Source of the DNA: Xylophilus ampelinus
Lineage (GTDB): Bacteria > Pseudomonadota > Gammaproteobacteria > Burkholderiales > Burkholderiaceae_C
DNA: 64,000 bases
Assembly (NCBI RefSeq): GCF_003217575.1
Contig: NZ_QJTC01000013.1
Location: 44,886-108,885 of the forward strand
Reading direction: 5' to 3'
Shown: piece after piece, positions 1 through 9,307 of the stretch
How the letters are laid out: every line of letters starts with the position of its first letter
How positions within the stretch are numbered: position 1 is the first letter of the stretch
Notes under the pieces: model-generated
Databases searched by the model: none
Told to the model about the DNA's origin: nothing
Seen by the model: the letters and a program-made list of their open reading frames with translations, nothing else
Program-made: the position numbers and the translations under genes

Positions 1-132
1 GCCGCCGCCGCTGCCCACGCCGTAGAGCAGGTGGGCCAGCGCCTCGCGGTGGCGCTCGCTCATGTAGAGGTAGCGCGGGTCGGGCGCGATCGAGAACGGA
101 TCCTGCCGCAGGCCGAAGAAAGAGGCGTACAT
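1..132 (-). CDS. ExeA/GspA-like AAA ATPase, N-terminal fragment
   Basis: The first 44 codons of a gene that runs off the left edge. The peptide starts MYASFFGLRQDPF and continues IAPDPRYLYMSERHREAL, the usual opening of ExeA-type ATPases (general secretion or MSHA-associated AAA proteins), which have FGL.. PF....DP..L..S..H.EAL just before the Walker A motif. The Walker A and everything after it lie outside the window. In this family the ATPase acts at the inner membrane, often with a peptidoglycan-binding domain, and helps assemble secretin or pilus machinery. The family match is clear, but the exact role cannot be judged from this fragment. Confidence 0.75.
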   Translation of the reverse strand, partial: MYASFFGLRQDPFSIAPDPRYLYMSERHREALAHLLYGVGSGGG

Positions 133-182
133 ATCGCCTAGAGGATACCGGCAGCGTGCGGCAGCGCAGCCGGCAGGGTTTG

Positions 183-345
183 ATGCTATTTTTAGAGCGG
201 CTAACACAACCCTTCTGGCGTCGTTGCCGCACCTTGTCGTACTACTCGTACTGTCTGCGATGCGGCGCCTAGCCAGAACCGCTTCGCTGGGTTGTGTTAG
301 CCGCTCTTAATAGCTACCGGCCGTCGTCGCACGCCGGCCGCGGGC
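183..345 (+). repeat. Dispersed Comamonadaceae-type repeat, interrupted
   Basis: TGCTATTT at 184-191 and AATAGCTACCGGCCG from 309 together make one copy of the dispersed repeat seen at 3797, 7650, 30773, 35325, 42849, 56989 and 58348. A palindrome of the GCTAT..ATAGC type is followed by a GTCG..CGCCGGC hairpin (to about 345). In this copy the loop of the palindrome is split by the small inverted-repeat element at 195-306. Confidence 0.5.
195..306. mobile_element. MITE-like element with 18-bp terminal inverted repeats
   Basis: Perfect terminal inverted repeats, GAGCGGCTAACACAACCC at 195-212 and its reverse complement at 289-306, bound a 112-bp segment with no coding capacity. A direct TTA lies on each side (192-194 and 307-309), which fits a 3-bp TNA target duplication as made by IS5-family elements. 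The ends match the terminal sequence at 63910, so an element there or a relative could mobilise it in trans. The rest of the intergenic space up to 512 shows nothing recognisable. Confidence 0.6.
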
Positions 346-512
346 ACTTTCGACTCGGCAACTCACTCGGCGTACCGCACGGGCGGTATCACGCCCGCAA
401 GGCCCTGCCATGTCGGCTGCGCATGCGCGCGGGCAACAAAGCCACCAATCATTCGGTCAGGGGGCGGCCTTGCGCGCTCGCTCGATGCGGGCGTCTGCAC
501 GCCTTTCTTCGC

Positions 513-2903
513 TCACACCAGCGGCGGATCCTGGTCGCGCGCCATGTGGCGGTGCTGCGCGACGGCGGCGATGAAAGCCGCCGCGACCTTCCTGGCGTCG
601 GCACCGTCGGCGAACAGCACGCCGGGGTCGGTCTCGCCCGATGGCAACTCGGGCAGGATGCCCGCCTTGTCGGTCAGGGCCTTCGCGGCACCCAGCACCA
701 GCAGCGTCTTGCAGTGGCGGTAGGTGTTGACGACGAACTCGGCGGTGTTGCCGACGCGGGCCAGCAGGTCGACGCCGGCCTTTCCGTCGGGCAGCACCAC
801 AGCGTCGAACAGCACCGGCGGCGTGTTCTCGAGCGATGCGTCGGCCTCGAGCGTGGTGCCGTCGGCGCACTTCACCGTGCCCAGGCGCGGCGCCACGATG
901 CGCGGCACGGCACCGGCGTCGAGCAGCGCGGCCTGCAGGGCGGCGATCGGCTTGCCGTCGACGCCGTCGGCGGCCAGCAGCGCGATCTTGCGGGTGCGGA
1001 TGCCCCCCTCGCCGGGGTGGCCGGTGAGCGAGAGGGCAGCCGACATGAGCACCTCGGCGGGGATCGGCGTGTGGATCGCCTTGGGCATGGCGGCGGGCAC
1101 CGGCATGCCCAGGCCGTCGGCCACGCGCCGGGCCAGCTCGGGTGCCACGTTGACCAGGCCGGAGAGCATGCGCTCGCGGATCGCGGGCACGGTGAGCTTC
1201 GACAGCTCGAAGCGGAACCCGCCGACGATGTGGGCCTTCTCCCAATCGGTCTGGCTGTTCCAGAACAGGGTGGCCTGCTGGTAGTGTTCGGCGAACTTCT
1301 CGGGCTTGCCGCGCACCTTGTCGCCCTCCAGCGTTTCGGGAAAGGACACGAAGCCGGCGGCACCGGCCTGGTAGGGCGAGCCGCCCGCCAGCGAGTTGGG
1401 CTCGTACGCCACCCGGCCGCGGTGCAGGGCCTGGCGCTTGATGCCGTCACGCTGGTTGTTGTAGACCGGCACGACCGGCGCGTTGATCGGAATCTCGTGA
1501 AAGTTGGCGCCGCCCAGCCGGGTGATCTGCGTGTCCTTGTACGAGTGGATCCGGCCGGCCAGCAGTGGGTCGTTGCTGAAGTCGATGCCCGGGATGACGT
1601 GGGCGGTGCAGAAGGCCACCTGCTCGGTCTCGGCGAAGAAGTTGTCGGGGTTGCGGTCGAGCACCATGCGGCCCACGATGTGCACCGGCACCAACTCTTC
1701 GGGGATCAGCTTGGTCGAGTCGAGGAAGTCGAAGCTCCAGTCCTGCGCTTCTTCGGCGGTGAAGACCTGCAGACCCAGTTCCCACTCGGGATATTCGCCG
1801 GCCTCGATCGATTCCCACAGGTCGCGGCGGTGGAAGTCGTTGTCGGCGCCCTGGATCTTGGCCGATTCGTCCCAGACCAGCGAATGGGTGCCGAGCAACG
1901 GCTTCCAGTGGAACTTGACGAACTTGCTCTGGCCCTGGGCGTTCACCAGACGGAAGCTGTGGATGCCGAAACCTTCCATCATCCGGAAGCTGCGCGGCAG
2001 GCCGCGGTCGCTCATCGCCCACAGCATCATGTGGGTGGATTCGGGACTCAGCGAGATGAAGTCCCAGAAAGTGTCGTGCGCGCTGGCGGCCTGCGGCATG
2101 CCGTGGTGCGGCTCGGGCTTGACCGCGTGGACCAGGTCGGGGAACTTCATCGAATCCTGGATGAAGAACACCGGGATGTTGTTGCCCACCAGATCCCAGT
2201 TGCCCTGGTCGGTGTAGAACTTGACGGCGAAGCCGCGTACGTCGCGCGCGGTGTCGACCGAGCCGCGCTCGCCGGCCACGGTGGAGAAGCGCACGAACAC
2301 CGGGGTGACCTTGCCCTTCTCCTGGAAGGGTGCGGCGCGGGTCAGGTCGGTCAGCGCCTCGTAGGCTTCGAAGTAGCCGTGGGCAGCGGAGCCGCGGGCG
2401 TGCACGATGCGCTCGGGGATGCGCTCGTGGTCGAAGTTGGTGATCTTCTCGCGGAGGATGTAGTCCTCCAGCAGGGTCGGGCCGCGCAGGCCGGCCTTGA
2501 GCGAATTCTGGTTGTCGCCGATCGGCACGCCCTGGTTGGTGGTGAGCACCTGGCCGCCGCCGTCGACCCGCACCCGGTCGAGCGAGCCGGCCAGAGCGTT
2601 GGTGCCGGGGGCCGCGCCGCTGCCGGTCTTGGCGGTGGGGTTGGCTTCGCTCAGCGTGCTGGCGGTGACGGCCGCGTTGGCCGGCTCCGAGGTCTCGCCC
2701 TGCGGCGGTGCGACGGCATAGTCGCGTCCGTTGTCGACCAGCGCGGTCTTGTTGTAGGGCATCGAGGCGACGAGGGCCTGCGTGTCGGCGGCCTGCTGCG
2801 CTAGCGGATCGTCGCCCGGGTTGCCGCCCTCGGCCGGACGGCTGGCGGTGTTGCGGGCCGCGGCCTTGGTGGACGCGTCGGGGGTTTTTTTGATGGGACT
2901 CAT
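513..2903 (-). CDS. katE: Large-subunit catalase (HPII/KatE type)
   Basis: A monofunctional haem catalase (2 H2O2 to O2 + 2 H2O) of the large-subunit clade: 796 residues against 753 for E. coli HPII, with a C-terminal flavodoxin/DJ-1-like domain (about residues 640-796) absent from small catalases. The distal His168 lies in [15 protein letters not shown], Asn241 in VGNNIPVFF, and the proximal haem ligand Tyr455 in RIHSYKDTQ. Cys432 lies 23 residues before Tyr455. That is the spacing of the Cys-Tyr covalent link in Neurospora CAT-1, and Cys replaces the His392 that bonds Tyr415 in E. coli HPII. The N-terminal 110 residues are low-complexity, as is common in the clade. The ATG at 2901-2903 gives a full-length N-terminus. 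The gene is single and is transcribed away from the divergent flavin-reductase-like gene. Confidence 0.96.
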   Translation of the reverse strand: MSPIKKTPDASTKAAARNTASRPAEGGNPGDDPLAQQAADTQALVASMPYNKTALVDNGRDYAVAPPQGETSEPANAAVTASTLSEANPTAKTGSGAAPGTNALAGSLDRVRVDGGGQVLTTNQGVPIGDNQNSLKAGLRGPTLLEDYILREKITNFDHERIPERIVHARGSAAHGYFEAYEALTDLTRAAPFQEKGKVTPVFVRFSTVAGERGSVDTARDVRGFAVKFYTDQGNWDLVGNNIPVFFIQDSMKFPDLVHAVKPEPHHGMPQAASAHDTFWDFISLSPESTHMMLWAMSDRGLPRSFRMMEGFGIHSFRLVNAQGQSKFVKFHWKPLLGTHSLVWDESAKIQGADNDFHRRDLWESIEAGEYPEWELGLQVFTAEEAQDWSFDFLDSTKLIPEELVPVHIVGRMVLDRNPDNFFAETEQVAFCTAHVIPGIDFSNDPLLAGRIHSYKDTQITRLGGANFHEIPINAPVVPVYNNQRDGIKRQALHRGRVAYEPNSLAGGSPYQAGAAGFVSFPETLEGDKVRGKPEKFAEHYQQATLFWNSQTDWEKAHIVGGFRFELSKLTVPAIRERMLSGLVNVAPELARRVADGLGMPVPAAMPKAIHTPIPAEVLMSAALSLTGHPGEGGIRTRKIALLAADGVDGKPIAALQAALLDAGAVPRIVAPRLGTVKCADGTTLEADASLENTPPVLFDAVVLPDGKAGVDLLARVGNTAEFVVNTYRHCKTLLVLGAAKALTDKAGILPELPSGETDPGVLFADGADARKVAAAFIAAVAQHRHMARDQDPPLV

Positions 2904-3243
2904 AGGGTGTTTCGCAGGGTGGAGAAGCAGGAGACGACCATCGACGCGGCCGTGAAAAGCCTCTCAACATAGGGTCCGGCCTGCCGCGTCGCTGTGGGAC
3001 AAGATGCCATCGCATGCAGGACAGCACCGCACTTGCAACCGCTATCGAAGCGGGGCCGTCCGAAGCCGCCACCGCGCGTGCGCACCGGCAGAATCGCGGC
3101 GCCCTCCGGCCGTCCGCGACCCCCTCATAATGGCCGTCCCCGAGCACCGCCCCAGTGGCACAGGCAATCGCCTTTGCATGGGTTTTCGCCCCGCCACTAC
3201 TTGCCCCTCATCCCCTGCAGCCGCATCGCTGCCGATATCCGCC
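2904..3243. other. Divergent intergenic region, nothing recognised
   Basis: About 340 bp separate the katE start from the chosen start of the flavin-reductase-like gene. It must carry both promoters, but I see no repeat, OxyR-like palindrome or small gene that can be supported. If the flavin-reductase-like gene starts upstream at ATG 3178 or 3130, the gap is shorter. Confidence 0.3.
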
Positions 3244-3762
3244 GTGACCTCCACCGCCCCTTTGCGCCAGGCGCGCCACCCCGCTTTCTCGGCGCCCGAG
3301 TTCCGCAACGCGCTGGGCATGTTCGCCACCGGCGTGACGATCGTCACCATGCGCACCGCGGCGGGCGAGCTGGTGGGGCTGACGGCCAACTCGTTCAACT
3401 CGGTGTCGCTGTCGCCGCCGCTGGTTCTGTGGAGCCTGGGGCAGTCGGCCTCGTCGATGCCGGCCATGGCCGCGGGCACGCACTACGCCGTCCATGTGCT
3501 GGCGGTCGACCAGAAGCCGCTGGCCGAGCGCTTCGCCGGGCCCAAGGCCGAGCGGTGGACCGGCGTGGCCTTCCACGACGGGGTGAGCGGCGCGCCGGTG
3601 CTCGACGGCGCGGCGGCCGTCTTCGAATGCTTCAACCGCAGCCGCTACCCGGAGGGCGACCACACGATCTTCGTCGGCGAGGTGGAGGCCTGCAGCCACC
3701 GGGCCGGCGCCTCGCCGCTGCTCTACCACGGGGGTCGGTTCTTCACCGAGCACCCGCTGTAG
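3244..3762 (+). CDS. Flavin reductase-like domain protein
   Basis: A protein of about 172 residues of the FMN-binding split-barrel flavin reductase family (short-chain NAD(P)H:flavin reductases that often serve two-component monooxygenases). The N-terminus FRNALGMFATGVTIVTMRT and LTANSFNSVSLSPPLVLW are the family's FMN-binding signatures, followed by the usual A..F...FAG..... and a C-terminal GDHTIFVGEVEA block. I chose GTG 3244 because it places the barrel about 20 residues in, as in family members. In-frame ATGs at 3178 and 3130 would add a low-complexity extension. No monooxygenase partner is adjacent, so the physiological partner is unknown. Confidence 0.8.
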   Translation: MTSTAPLRQARHPAFSAPEFRNALGMFATGVTIVTMRTAAGELVGLTANSFNSVSLSPPLVLWSLGQSASSMPAMAAGTHYAVHVLAVDQKPLAERFAGPKAERWTGVAFHDGVSGAPVLDGAAAVFECFNRSRYPEGDHTIFVGEVEACSHRAGASPLLYHGGRFFTEHPL

Positions 3763-3796
3763 CCGGGCTATTCTTAAGAGCCGAACAGGGCTCCAG

Positions 3797-3838
3797 CCGG
3801 CGCGGATCGCCGGCTACCAGCTATTAAATCGATAGCAC
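3797..3838 (-). repeat. Dispersed repeat copy
   Basis: On the minus strand: palindrome GCTATCGATTTAATAGC followed by a GCCGGCG..CGCCGGC hairpin, about 35 bp after the flavin-reductase-like stop codon. It has the same architecture as the other copies in the window, and its two stems could form a transcript 3' end structure. Confidence 0.7.
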
Positions 3839-3926
3839 CCGTCTGGCGCCGTCCTTCACGTCCGAGCGACCGCGCCCCGTAAGCTGCCCGGCCCATCCGC
3901 CCCTCCTTTCCTACCCCGACCGCCCC

Positions 3927-4631
3927 ATGAAAAACCTCCTGATCCTGCGCCACTCGCCGCTCGACGGCCCCGGCAGCCTGGAGCCGTACTTCCGCAACGC
4001 CGGCTGGAACATCGAGACCGTCGATGCCGCCCACGCCGACCTCACGGCCATCGACCCGCTGGCCGCCGACCTGGTGATGCCGCTGGGCTCGGCGCTGAGC
4101 GTGTACGACGAGGCGCTGTTCCCGTTCATCACCGCCGAGCGCACCCTGCTGGCCAAACGGCTGGAGGCCGACCGTCCGGTGTTGGGCATCTGCTTCGGCG
4201 CGCAGCTGATCGCCTCCGCCCTGGGCTGCCGCGTCTTCAAGGCCGCCGAGCTGGAAGTCGGCTGGTACCCGCTGGAGCTGACCGCCGCCGGTGCCGCCTC
4301 TCCCCTGCGCGCCCTGGGCCCCGAGCGGGCGCCCGCGGTGATGCACTGGCACCAGGACACCTTCGACCTGCCGCCCGGCACCGAGCGGCTGGCCCGCAGC
4401 GCCCTGTGCGAGAACCAGGCCTTCGCCCGCGGCACCCAGCTGCTGGCAGTGCAGTTCCACCCCGAGGTGACCCGCAACGGGGTCGAGGCCTGGCTGGCCG
4501 ACGCCTCCTTCACCCCCACCACCCGCGCCGAGCGGATCGCCACCATCCGCGCCGGATCGGCCCGGCACCAGGCGACGATGCAGGCGCAGATCGTGCTGTG
4601 CCTGGACGACTGGCTGGCCGGGCTGGTCTAG
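3927..4631 (+). CDS. Class I glutamine amidotransferase (GMP synthase-like)
   Basis: A 234-residue stand-alone glutaminase-type domain of the triad (class I) family. The nucleophile Cys89 is in GICFGAQ, and His178 and Glu180 complete the triad in AVQFHPE. There is no fused synthetase domain, so this is the GuaA-N-like group (often annotated as glutamine amidotransferase or gamma-Glu hydrolase) that releases ammonia from a glutamine or gamma-glutamyl substrate. Neighbours (minE on the opposite strand, a dispersed repeat upstream) do not indicate the substrate. The ATG has no strong Shine-Dalgarno, but the protein matches the family from residue 1. Confidence 0.85.
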   Translation: MKNLLILRHSPLDGPGSLEPYFRNAGWNIETVDAAHADLTAIDPLAADLVMPLGSALSVYDEALFPFITAERTLLAKRLEADRPVLGICFGAQLIASALGCRVFKAAELEVGWYPLELTAAGAASPLRALGPERAPAVMHWHQDTFDLPPGTERLARSALCENQAFARGTQLLAVQFHPEVTRNGVEAWLADASFTPTTRAERIATIRAGSARHQATMQAQIVLCLDDWLAGLV

Positions 4632-4655
4632 CGAAAAAGAGCCGGAGCGGATGCG

Positions 4656-4919
4656 CTACTTCGCGACCGCCTCCGGCAGTTCGATCTTGACTTCGAGCAC
4701 ATCGAAGTTGTCCTGGTGCTCCAGGTTGACCTTGATGTCGTGGGGATTGATGGACACGTACTTGGAGATCACCGCGATCAGTTCGCGCTGCAGGTCGGGC
4801 AGGTAGCTGGGCTTCTTGCTGTTGCCGCTGCGTTCGTGCGCCAGGATGATCTGCAGGCGCTCCTTGGCCACGCTGGCCGTTTTCTTCTTCTCCCCCATGA
4901 GGAAGCCGAGCAGGGACAT
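4656..4919 (-). CDS. minE: Cell division topological specificity factor MinE
   Basis: 87 residues, the normal MinE length. The N-terminal segment [15 protein letters not shown] matches the membrane-targeting and MinD-binding region, followed by [13 protein letters not shown] (the contact helix/strand that stimulates MinD ATPase) and the C-terminal dimerisation domain ending KIELPEAV. It lies 5 bp after minD in the minCDE operon. MinE drives pole-to-pole oscillation of MinCD so that FtsZ rings form at mid-cell. Confidence 0.97.
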   Translation of the reverse strand: MSLLGFLMGEKKKTASVAKERLQIILAHERSGNSKKPSYLPDLQRELIAVISKYVSINPHDIKVNLEHQDNFDVLEVKIELPEAVAK

Positions 4920-4924
4920 GTGCC

Positions 4925-5737
4925 TTACCTCCCGAAAATGCGCTTGAAGAAGCCGGGCTTCTGCGCATCGACGAAACGCATCGGCCGGTCCTCGCCGAGG
5001 AAGCGGCTGATCACGTCCTTGTAGGCTTCCGACACGTCGGTGCCCTGGGCGTGGATCGCGGGCGTGCCCTGGTTGGACGACTGCAGCACAGTCTCGGACT
5101 CGGGGATCACCCCGATCAGCGGGATGCGCAGGATGTCCTGGATGTCCTGAAGCGACAGCATGTGGCCGTCTTCCACCCGGTTGGGGTTGTAGCGGGTGAT
5201 CAGCAGGTGCTCCTTGATCGGCTCCTTGCCTTCCACCGCGCGCTGGGTCTTGGAGCCGAGCATGCCCAGGATGCGGTCGGAGTCGCGCACCGAGGAGACC
5301 TCGGGGTTGGTCACCACCAGCGCCTCGTCGGCGAAGTGCATCGCCATCAGCGCGCCGGTCTCGATACCGGCGGGCGAGTCGCAGACGATGTAGTCGAAGC
5401 CCTGGGTACCCAGGTCCTTGAGCACCCGCTCGACGCCGTCCTGCGTGAGGGCGTCCTTGTCGCGGGTCTGCGAGGCGGCCAGCACGAACAGGTTGTCGCA
5501 CTGCTTGTCCTTGATCAGCGCCTGGTGCAGGTTGGCTTCGCCGTGGATCACGTTGATCAGGTCGTACACCACGCGGCGCTCGCAGCCCATGATGAGGTCG
5601 AGATTGCGCAGGCCGACGTCGAAGTCGATCACTGCGGTCTTGAAGCCGCGCAGCGCGAGGCCGGAGGCGAAACTGGCGCTGGTCGTGGTCTTGCCCACGC
5701 CGCCCTTGCCGGAAGTCACCACGACGATCTTGGCCAT
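4925..5737 (-). CDS. minD: Septum site-determining ATPase MinD
   Basis: 270 residues, the same as E. coli MinD. The deviant Walker A motif KGGVGKTTT (Lys11, Lys16) opens the protein. [16 protein letters not shown] and [11 protein letters not shown] are the switch I and II regions, and the C-terminal FFKRIFGR is the amphipathic membrane-targeting helix. MinD-ATP dimers recruit MinC to the membrane and are displaced by MinE. It is the middle gene of minCDE, about 50 bp after minC. Confidence 0.98.
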   Translation of the reverse strand: MAKIVVVTSGKGGVGKTTTSASFASGLALRGFKTAVIDFDVGLRNLDLIMGCERRVVYDLINVIHGEANLHQALIKDKQCDNLFVLAASQTRDKDALTQDGVERVLKDLGTQGFDYIVCDSPAGIETGALMAMHFADEALVVTNPEVSSVRDSDRILGMLGSKTQRAVEGKEPIKEHLLITRYNPNRVEDGHMLSLQDIQDILRIPLIGVIPESETVLQSSNQGTPAIHAQGTDVSEAYKDVISRFLGEDRPMRFVDAQKPGFFKRIFGR

Positions 5738-5789
5738 GTGTTGCTGTCCTTCGGTTGAAGAGATATTGAGTGAATGCGGTCGTGCGCGG

Positions 5790-6539
5790 TCAGAGCGCCT
5801 CGATGACGAGCTTTTCGCCGACGAGCTGGATTTTCGCCGCCCGGCCGGCGATGTCGGCCGGCAGCGGCACTTCGGTCGTGCGGTAGATGCCGGCGATCGA
5901 CACCAGCTCGGGCTCCATGCAGGTCGCGAAGATGCGCGCCTGGGTGTTGCCCCGGGCGCCGGCGATCGCCTTGCCGCGCAGCGGCGCGTAGACGTGCACA
6001 TTGCCGTCGGCGATCACCTCGGCGCCATTGCTGACCGCGGCCAGCACGATCAGGTCGGCGTTGCGGGCATACACCTGCTGGCCCGAGCGCAGCGGCCGGT
6101 CGATCACCATCGTGGCCACCGCGACGGGCACCGGCGGCGGCACTGGCGCCGGCGGGCGCGGCGCCGTCTCGCGGGCGGGCGGGGGCAGCGGCACGTCGGG
6201 CGCCTCGGCCAGGCCCGCGCCGCGCGCCGCGGCCAGCTGCGGGCCGACCGCGCCGCGCACCGCCACCGGCACCACCCGCAGCCGGCGCAGCAGCGCGACC
6301 AGGGCCACGAAGTCGACGGCCGCGGCGCCTTCGCCGAGCTGGGTCAGGTCGATGACGACCGGATCCTGGTCGAAGAAATCGGGGGATTCCTGCAGCCGCC
6401 GGTCGAGTTCGGCGGTCAGCGCCGCAAGGTCGGGGGTCTTGAGCACCACGGCCAGCAAAGGCAGAGTGGCGCTTTTCAGCTCGAAGCTGGCGCGAGCAGA
6501 GCCTGGTGGTACGGCGGCCATGGGGATGCTGTTTTGCAA
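5790..6539 (-). CDS. minC: Septum site-determining protein MinC
   Basis: 249 residues. The N-terminal FtsZ-inhibiting domain contains FELKSATLPLLAVVLKTPDL and a typical VIDLTQL strand. A proline/arginine-rich linker spans about residues 110-145. The C-terminal beta-helix dimerisation/MinD-binding domain has R.GQQVYAR..DL and ARGNTQARIFATCMEPELVSIA. First gene of minCDE. A second in-frame ATG at codon 6 would give a start closer to family length (E. coli 231 residues). Confidence 0.96.
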   Translation of the reverse strand: MQNSIPMAAVPPGSARASFELKSATLPLLAVVLKTPDLAALTAELDRRLQESPDFFDQDPVVIDLTQLGEGAAAVDFVALVALLRRLRVVPVAVRGAVGPQLAAARGAGLAEAPDVPLPPPARETAPRPPAPVPPPVPVAVATMVIDRPLRSGQQVYARNADLIVLAAVSNGAEVIADGNVHVYAPLRGKAIAGARGNTQARIFATCMEPELVSIAGIYRTTEVPLPADIAGRAAKIQLVGEKLVIEAL

Positions 6540-6730
6540 AGTGAGCGAGTTTAGCGTGCAGGTGTGCGCCTACGAGCGCACGCGGCAGGGCTTACCGATG
6601 GGTACATCTGCCGCGCCGGCGCCGGTCCCCCCGCCTCCGACCTTGACCTCGCTTTCTTTGGCACCATGTGGTCAGGCCAGCCCCCGGCTTTCGCGCACGT
6701 GCGCCGTCCCCCGCAACCAACGACACCAAG

Positions 6731-6949
6731 ATGAAGACCATCGACGAAATGCTGTACCTGGACCTGCTCACCCCCGGCCAGCACAGCGAAATCAGCCAAT
6801 GGATCTCCCGCTCCGCCTCGCCCGAGGAAATCCTGCAGATGCCCGCCCCCCTGTGGGCCGCGGTGCAGCGCGCCAGCCAGACGATGGGCATCGACGAGGA
6901 TCTGCTGCGGCCTCCGGGGTTCGATGCGGGCAATGCCGTATGGGGTTGA
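6731..6949 (+). CDS. Small conserved protein of unknown function
   Basis: 72 residues, MKTIDEMLYLDLLTPGQ..., acidic and predicted mostly helical, with no membrane segment or known motif. Codon use is as biased as the neighbours' and the ATG is preceded by a plausible leader, which supports real coding. It is divergent from minC with about 190 bp between. I recognise no function. The segment ISRSASPEEILQMPAPLW looks like a conserved core. Confidence 0.6.
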   Translation: MKTIDEMLYLDLLTPGQHSEISQWISRSASPEEILQMPAPLWAAVQRASQTMGIDEDLLRPPGFDAGNAVWG

Positions 6950-7166
6950 CGGGCCGGTAAGCATGTGAATCCATCGGTGGCGGGGGCATACGCCGCTGAC
7001 GAACAGACGCTCTGCATCTTGGTAGAAAGTTTTGGAAAAGCAGCGTCACGAAGGCACGGATTGAAAACGCCTCTGCGCCGTATCCACCGCGGGTTCCCGC
7101 GCCGTGGTCCACCAGGCGGCAGAATTCGATGTCCTCTCCCATTCTTCCCCGTCTATCGGCACGCCC

Positions 7167-7613
7167 GTGAAAACCATCCTTGTCCTGAACGGCCCCAACC
7201 TGAACCTGCTCGGCATCCGCGAGCCCGGGGTGTACGGATCGGCCACCCTGGCCGATGTCGAGCGTCTGTGCGCCGAGGCCTGCGCCGCCCACGGCTTCGC
7301 ACTCGATTTCCGGCAGAGCAACCACGAAGGCGTGCTGGTCGACTGGCTGCACGAGGCGGGCCGCGCCGAGGCCGCCGGCACGCTGGCCGGCGTGGTGTTC
7401 AACGCCGGGGCGTACACCCATACCAGCGTGGCGCTGCACGATGCGATCAAGGGCGCCGGGGTGACGGTGATCGAGCTGCACATCTCGAACGTCCACGCGC
7501 GCGAGGCGTTCCGGCACCACTCGTACCTGTCGTCCGCGGCGAAGGCGGTGATGGCGGGGTTCGGGGTAAAGGGATATGGGCTGGCGATCGCCGGGGTGGC
7601 GGGGCTGGGGTGA
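7167..7613 (+). CDS. aroQ: 3-dehydroquinate dehydratase, type II
   Basis: 148 residues. It converts 3-dehydroquinate to 3-dehydroshikimate in the shikimate pathway by the trans-elimination used by dodecameric type II enzymes. The start [19 protein letters not shown], the lid-loop catalytic Tyr23 (GVYG), Asn79 in [11 protein letters not shown] and the catalytic His105 in [14 protein letters not shown] are all present. The start is GTG 7167, because the family begins directly at the first beta strand. No accB/accC follows, although that is a common aroQ context in proteobacteria. Confidence 0.97.
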   Translation: MKTILVLNGPNLNLLGIREPGVYGSATLADVERLCAEACAAHGFALDFRQSNHEGVLVDWLHEAGRAEAAGTLAGVVFNAGAYTHTSVALHDAIKGAGVTVIELHISNVHAREAFRHHSYLSSAAKAVMAGFGVKGYGLAIAGVAGLG

Positions 7614-7649
7614 AGCCGGCATGCGATGCAACCCCGACTTTCCCAGACA

Positions 7650-7696
7650 CTACAAAATTGATAGCTAGAGGTCGGCGCTCTAAGCCGGCTAGAGGC
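7650..7696 (+). repeat. Dispersed repeat copy
   Basis: A degenerate palindrome, TACAAAATTGATAGCTA, is followed by GTCGGCGCTCTAAGCCGGCT and AGAGGC, 37 bp after the aroQ stop. It belongs to the family described at 3797 and 42849. Confidence 0.65.
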
Positions 7697-7727
7697 ACCT
7701 TTCATTCACACCCCAACGATCCGGCCA

Positions 7728-8576
7728 TCACCCCGCCTGCGCCATCGGCTCTCCCAGCCGCACCGCCCCCCCCGGCACCCACGCCGGATCGAACCGCACG
7801 CCCGCCGTCTTCGAGAACAGCATCACCACGGTAGACCCGAGCAGGAACCGCCCCATCTCCGCCCCCTTGGCGATCCGCACGTCCTGATCCTCGTAGTTCC
7901 AGTTGCGCACTTCCTTGCTCCGCGACGCGTTCACCGTGCCGTGCCACACCGTCTCCATGCTGCCGACGATCGTCGCACCCACCAGCACCAGCACGAAAGG
8001 GCCGAAGGCGGTGGAGAACTCGCACACCACCCGCTCGTTGCGGGCGAACAGGCCGGGCACACCCCGCGCCGTGAGCGGATTGACCGAGAAGAGCGCGCCG
8101 GGCACGTACACCATGCGCCGCAGCCTTCCGTCGCAGGGCATGTGGATACGGTGGTAGTCGCGGGGGCTCAGGTACACCGTGGCGAAGCTGCCGTGGGTGA
8201 ACTGCGCGGCCAGCGCGGCGTCGCCGCCGACCAGGGCGGTCGTGCTGTAGCTGTGGCCCTTGGCCTGGAAGATCTGGTCGTCCTGCACCGCGCCGAACTG
8301 GCTGATCGCGCCGTCGACCGGGCAGACCAGGGGCGCATCGGCGATCGGGCGGGCGCCGGGCTTGAGGGCGCGGGTGAAGAAATCGTTGAAGGTGGCGTAC
8401 CGGGTGATGTCGGGCTGCAGCGCCTCGTCCATGTTCACCCGGTACTTGCCGACGAACCAGCGGATCAAGCCGGTGGTGGTGCGGCCGCGCTTCCTGGATG
8501 CGACCCAGCCGGCGAAATCGGTCAAACCGCGTTTGGGCAAGGCGTACTGAGGCAGGACTTTGAAGCGGTCGGACAT
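7728..8576 (-). CDS. psd: Phosphatidylserine decarboxylase proenzyme
   Basis: 282 residues. It decarboxylates phosphatidylserine to phosphatidylethanolamine at the inner membrane. The self-cleavage motif LGST lies at Gly247-Ser248 (GRFLLGSTVVMLFSK), where serinolysis makes the pyruvoyl alpha subunit. Other family blocks are FNDFFTR, VCPVDGAISQFG, YLSPRDYHRIHMPCDG and FSVNPLTA. The ATG 8574-8576 gives the usual N-terminus. The gene is convergent with aroQ across a dispersed repeat. Confidence 0.97.
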   Translation of the reverse strand: MSDRFKVLPQYALPKRGLTDFAGWVASRKRGRTTTGLIRWFVGKYRVNMDEALQPDITRYATFNDFFTRALKPGARPIADAPLVCPVDGAISQFGAVQDDQIFQAKGHSYSTTALVGGDAALAAQFTHGSFATVYLSPRDYHRIHMPCDGRLRRMVYVPGALFSVNPLTARGVPGLFARNERVVCEFSTAFGPFVLVLVGATIVGSMETVWHGTVNASRSKEVRNWNYEDQDVRIAKGAEMGRFLLGSTVVMLFSKTAGVRFDPAWVPGGAVRLGEPMAQAG

Positions 8577-8677
8577 GTCTCGTTCTTCGGGCGTGGGGAC
8601 AGCGGCCCATTCTAGGCAGCGATACCTGCCGCCCGCCACGCGCACTAACCCGTTACCGCCGGCCACCGCCGGCCGCG

Positions 8678-9175
8678 TTACCGGGGGTCGGGCCGGGGGC
8701 CGCCCATCCAGTGCGGCTGCGGCGGGCGTGGCTGCACGTAGCGCGGCGGCGGCGGCGGGTGGCCGCCCCAGTAGCGATGGTCGCCGTAGAACGGCCGGTC
8801 GCGGTAGTGCGCGCGCCAGTAGTTGCCGATGGCGAAGCTGATCAGCGGAATGCCCACCGCGGCACCGTACTGCGCCACCGGTGCCGGCCGGCCCTGGTAG
8901 GGATACGACAGGCTGGAGGCGTAGACCCAGCCGCGCGGGCCGCCGGGCAGCACCACGTCGCACCACTGGTACCCGGCGGTGCAGCCTGCCGCGCCCAGGT
9001 GGGTGCCGGGGGCCAGCTGCGCCACCACCGGGTAGTGGTTGCCGGGGCCGGCACGCAGGTTGGCGCCGGTGTTGGTGACCGCCTGGCTGGCGGGCTGGGC
9101 CTGCGCCGCGGCCGGGAACAGCACGATGCACAGAACGCCCATACAGGCGATCTTGGCGAGAGGGTTGATTTCCAT
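8678..9175 (-). CDS. Exported SH3-domain protein
   Basis: 165 residues. A signal peptide (about 1-26, MEINPLAKIACMGVLCIVLFPAAAQAQ) precedes a bacterial SH3 domain with the typical ..NLRAGPGNHYPVVAQLAPG.. repeat start and CDVVLPGGPRGWVYAS. A Pro/His/Tyr/Trp-rich tail follows. AGGAG lies 5 nt before the ATG at 9173-9175 and decides this start over the GTG two codons earlier. Such proteins are periplasmic or cell-wall associated; the ligand is not evident. Confidence 0.8.
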   Translation of the reverse strand: MEINPLAKIACMGVLCIVLFPAAAQAQPASQAVTNTGANLRAGPGNHYPVVAQLAPGTHLGAAGCTAGYQWCDVVLPGGPRGWVYASSLSYPYQGRPAPVAQYGAAVGIPLISFAIGNYWRAHYRDRPFYGDHRYWGGHPPPPPRYVQPRPPQPHWMGGPRPDPR

Positions 9176-9307
9176 GGGCACTCCTGGCCCCGAAATGCCA
9201 GGACCGATGGGCCACCTTAGTCGCGTATTTATGCCAGGGTCAATCGAATGGCATCTTCTTTGCTTGCGCGATGTTCCCCGGCAACCCGCGCTTTATAACC
9301 GTGACAG

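Noticed and set aside
294..2804. A long plus-strand ORF opposite katE, and similar long ORFs opposite icd, recQ, the hybrid kinase, hut genes and pckG
   Set aside because: They are high-GC shadow frames with Arg/Gly/His/Val-rich composition and no family motifs; the opposite frames encode clear enzymes.
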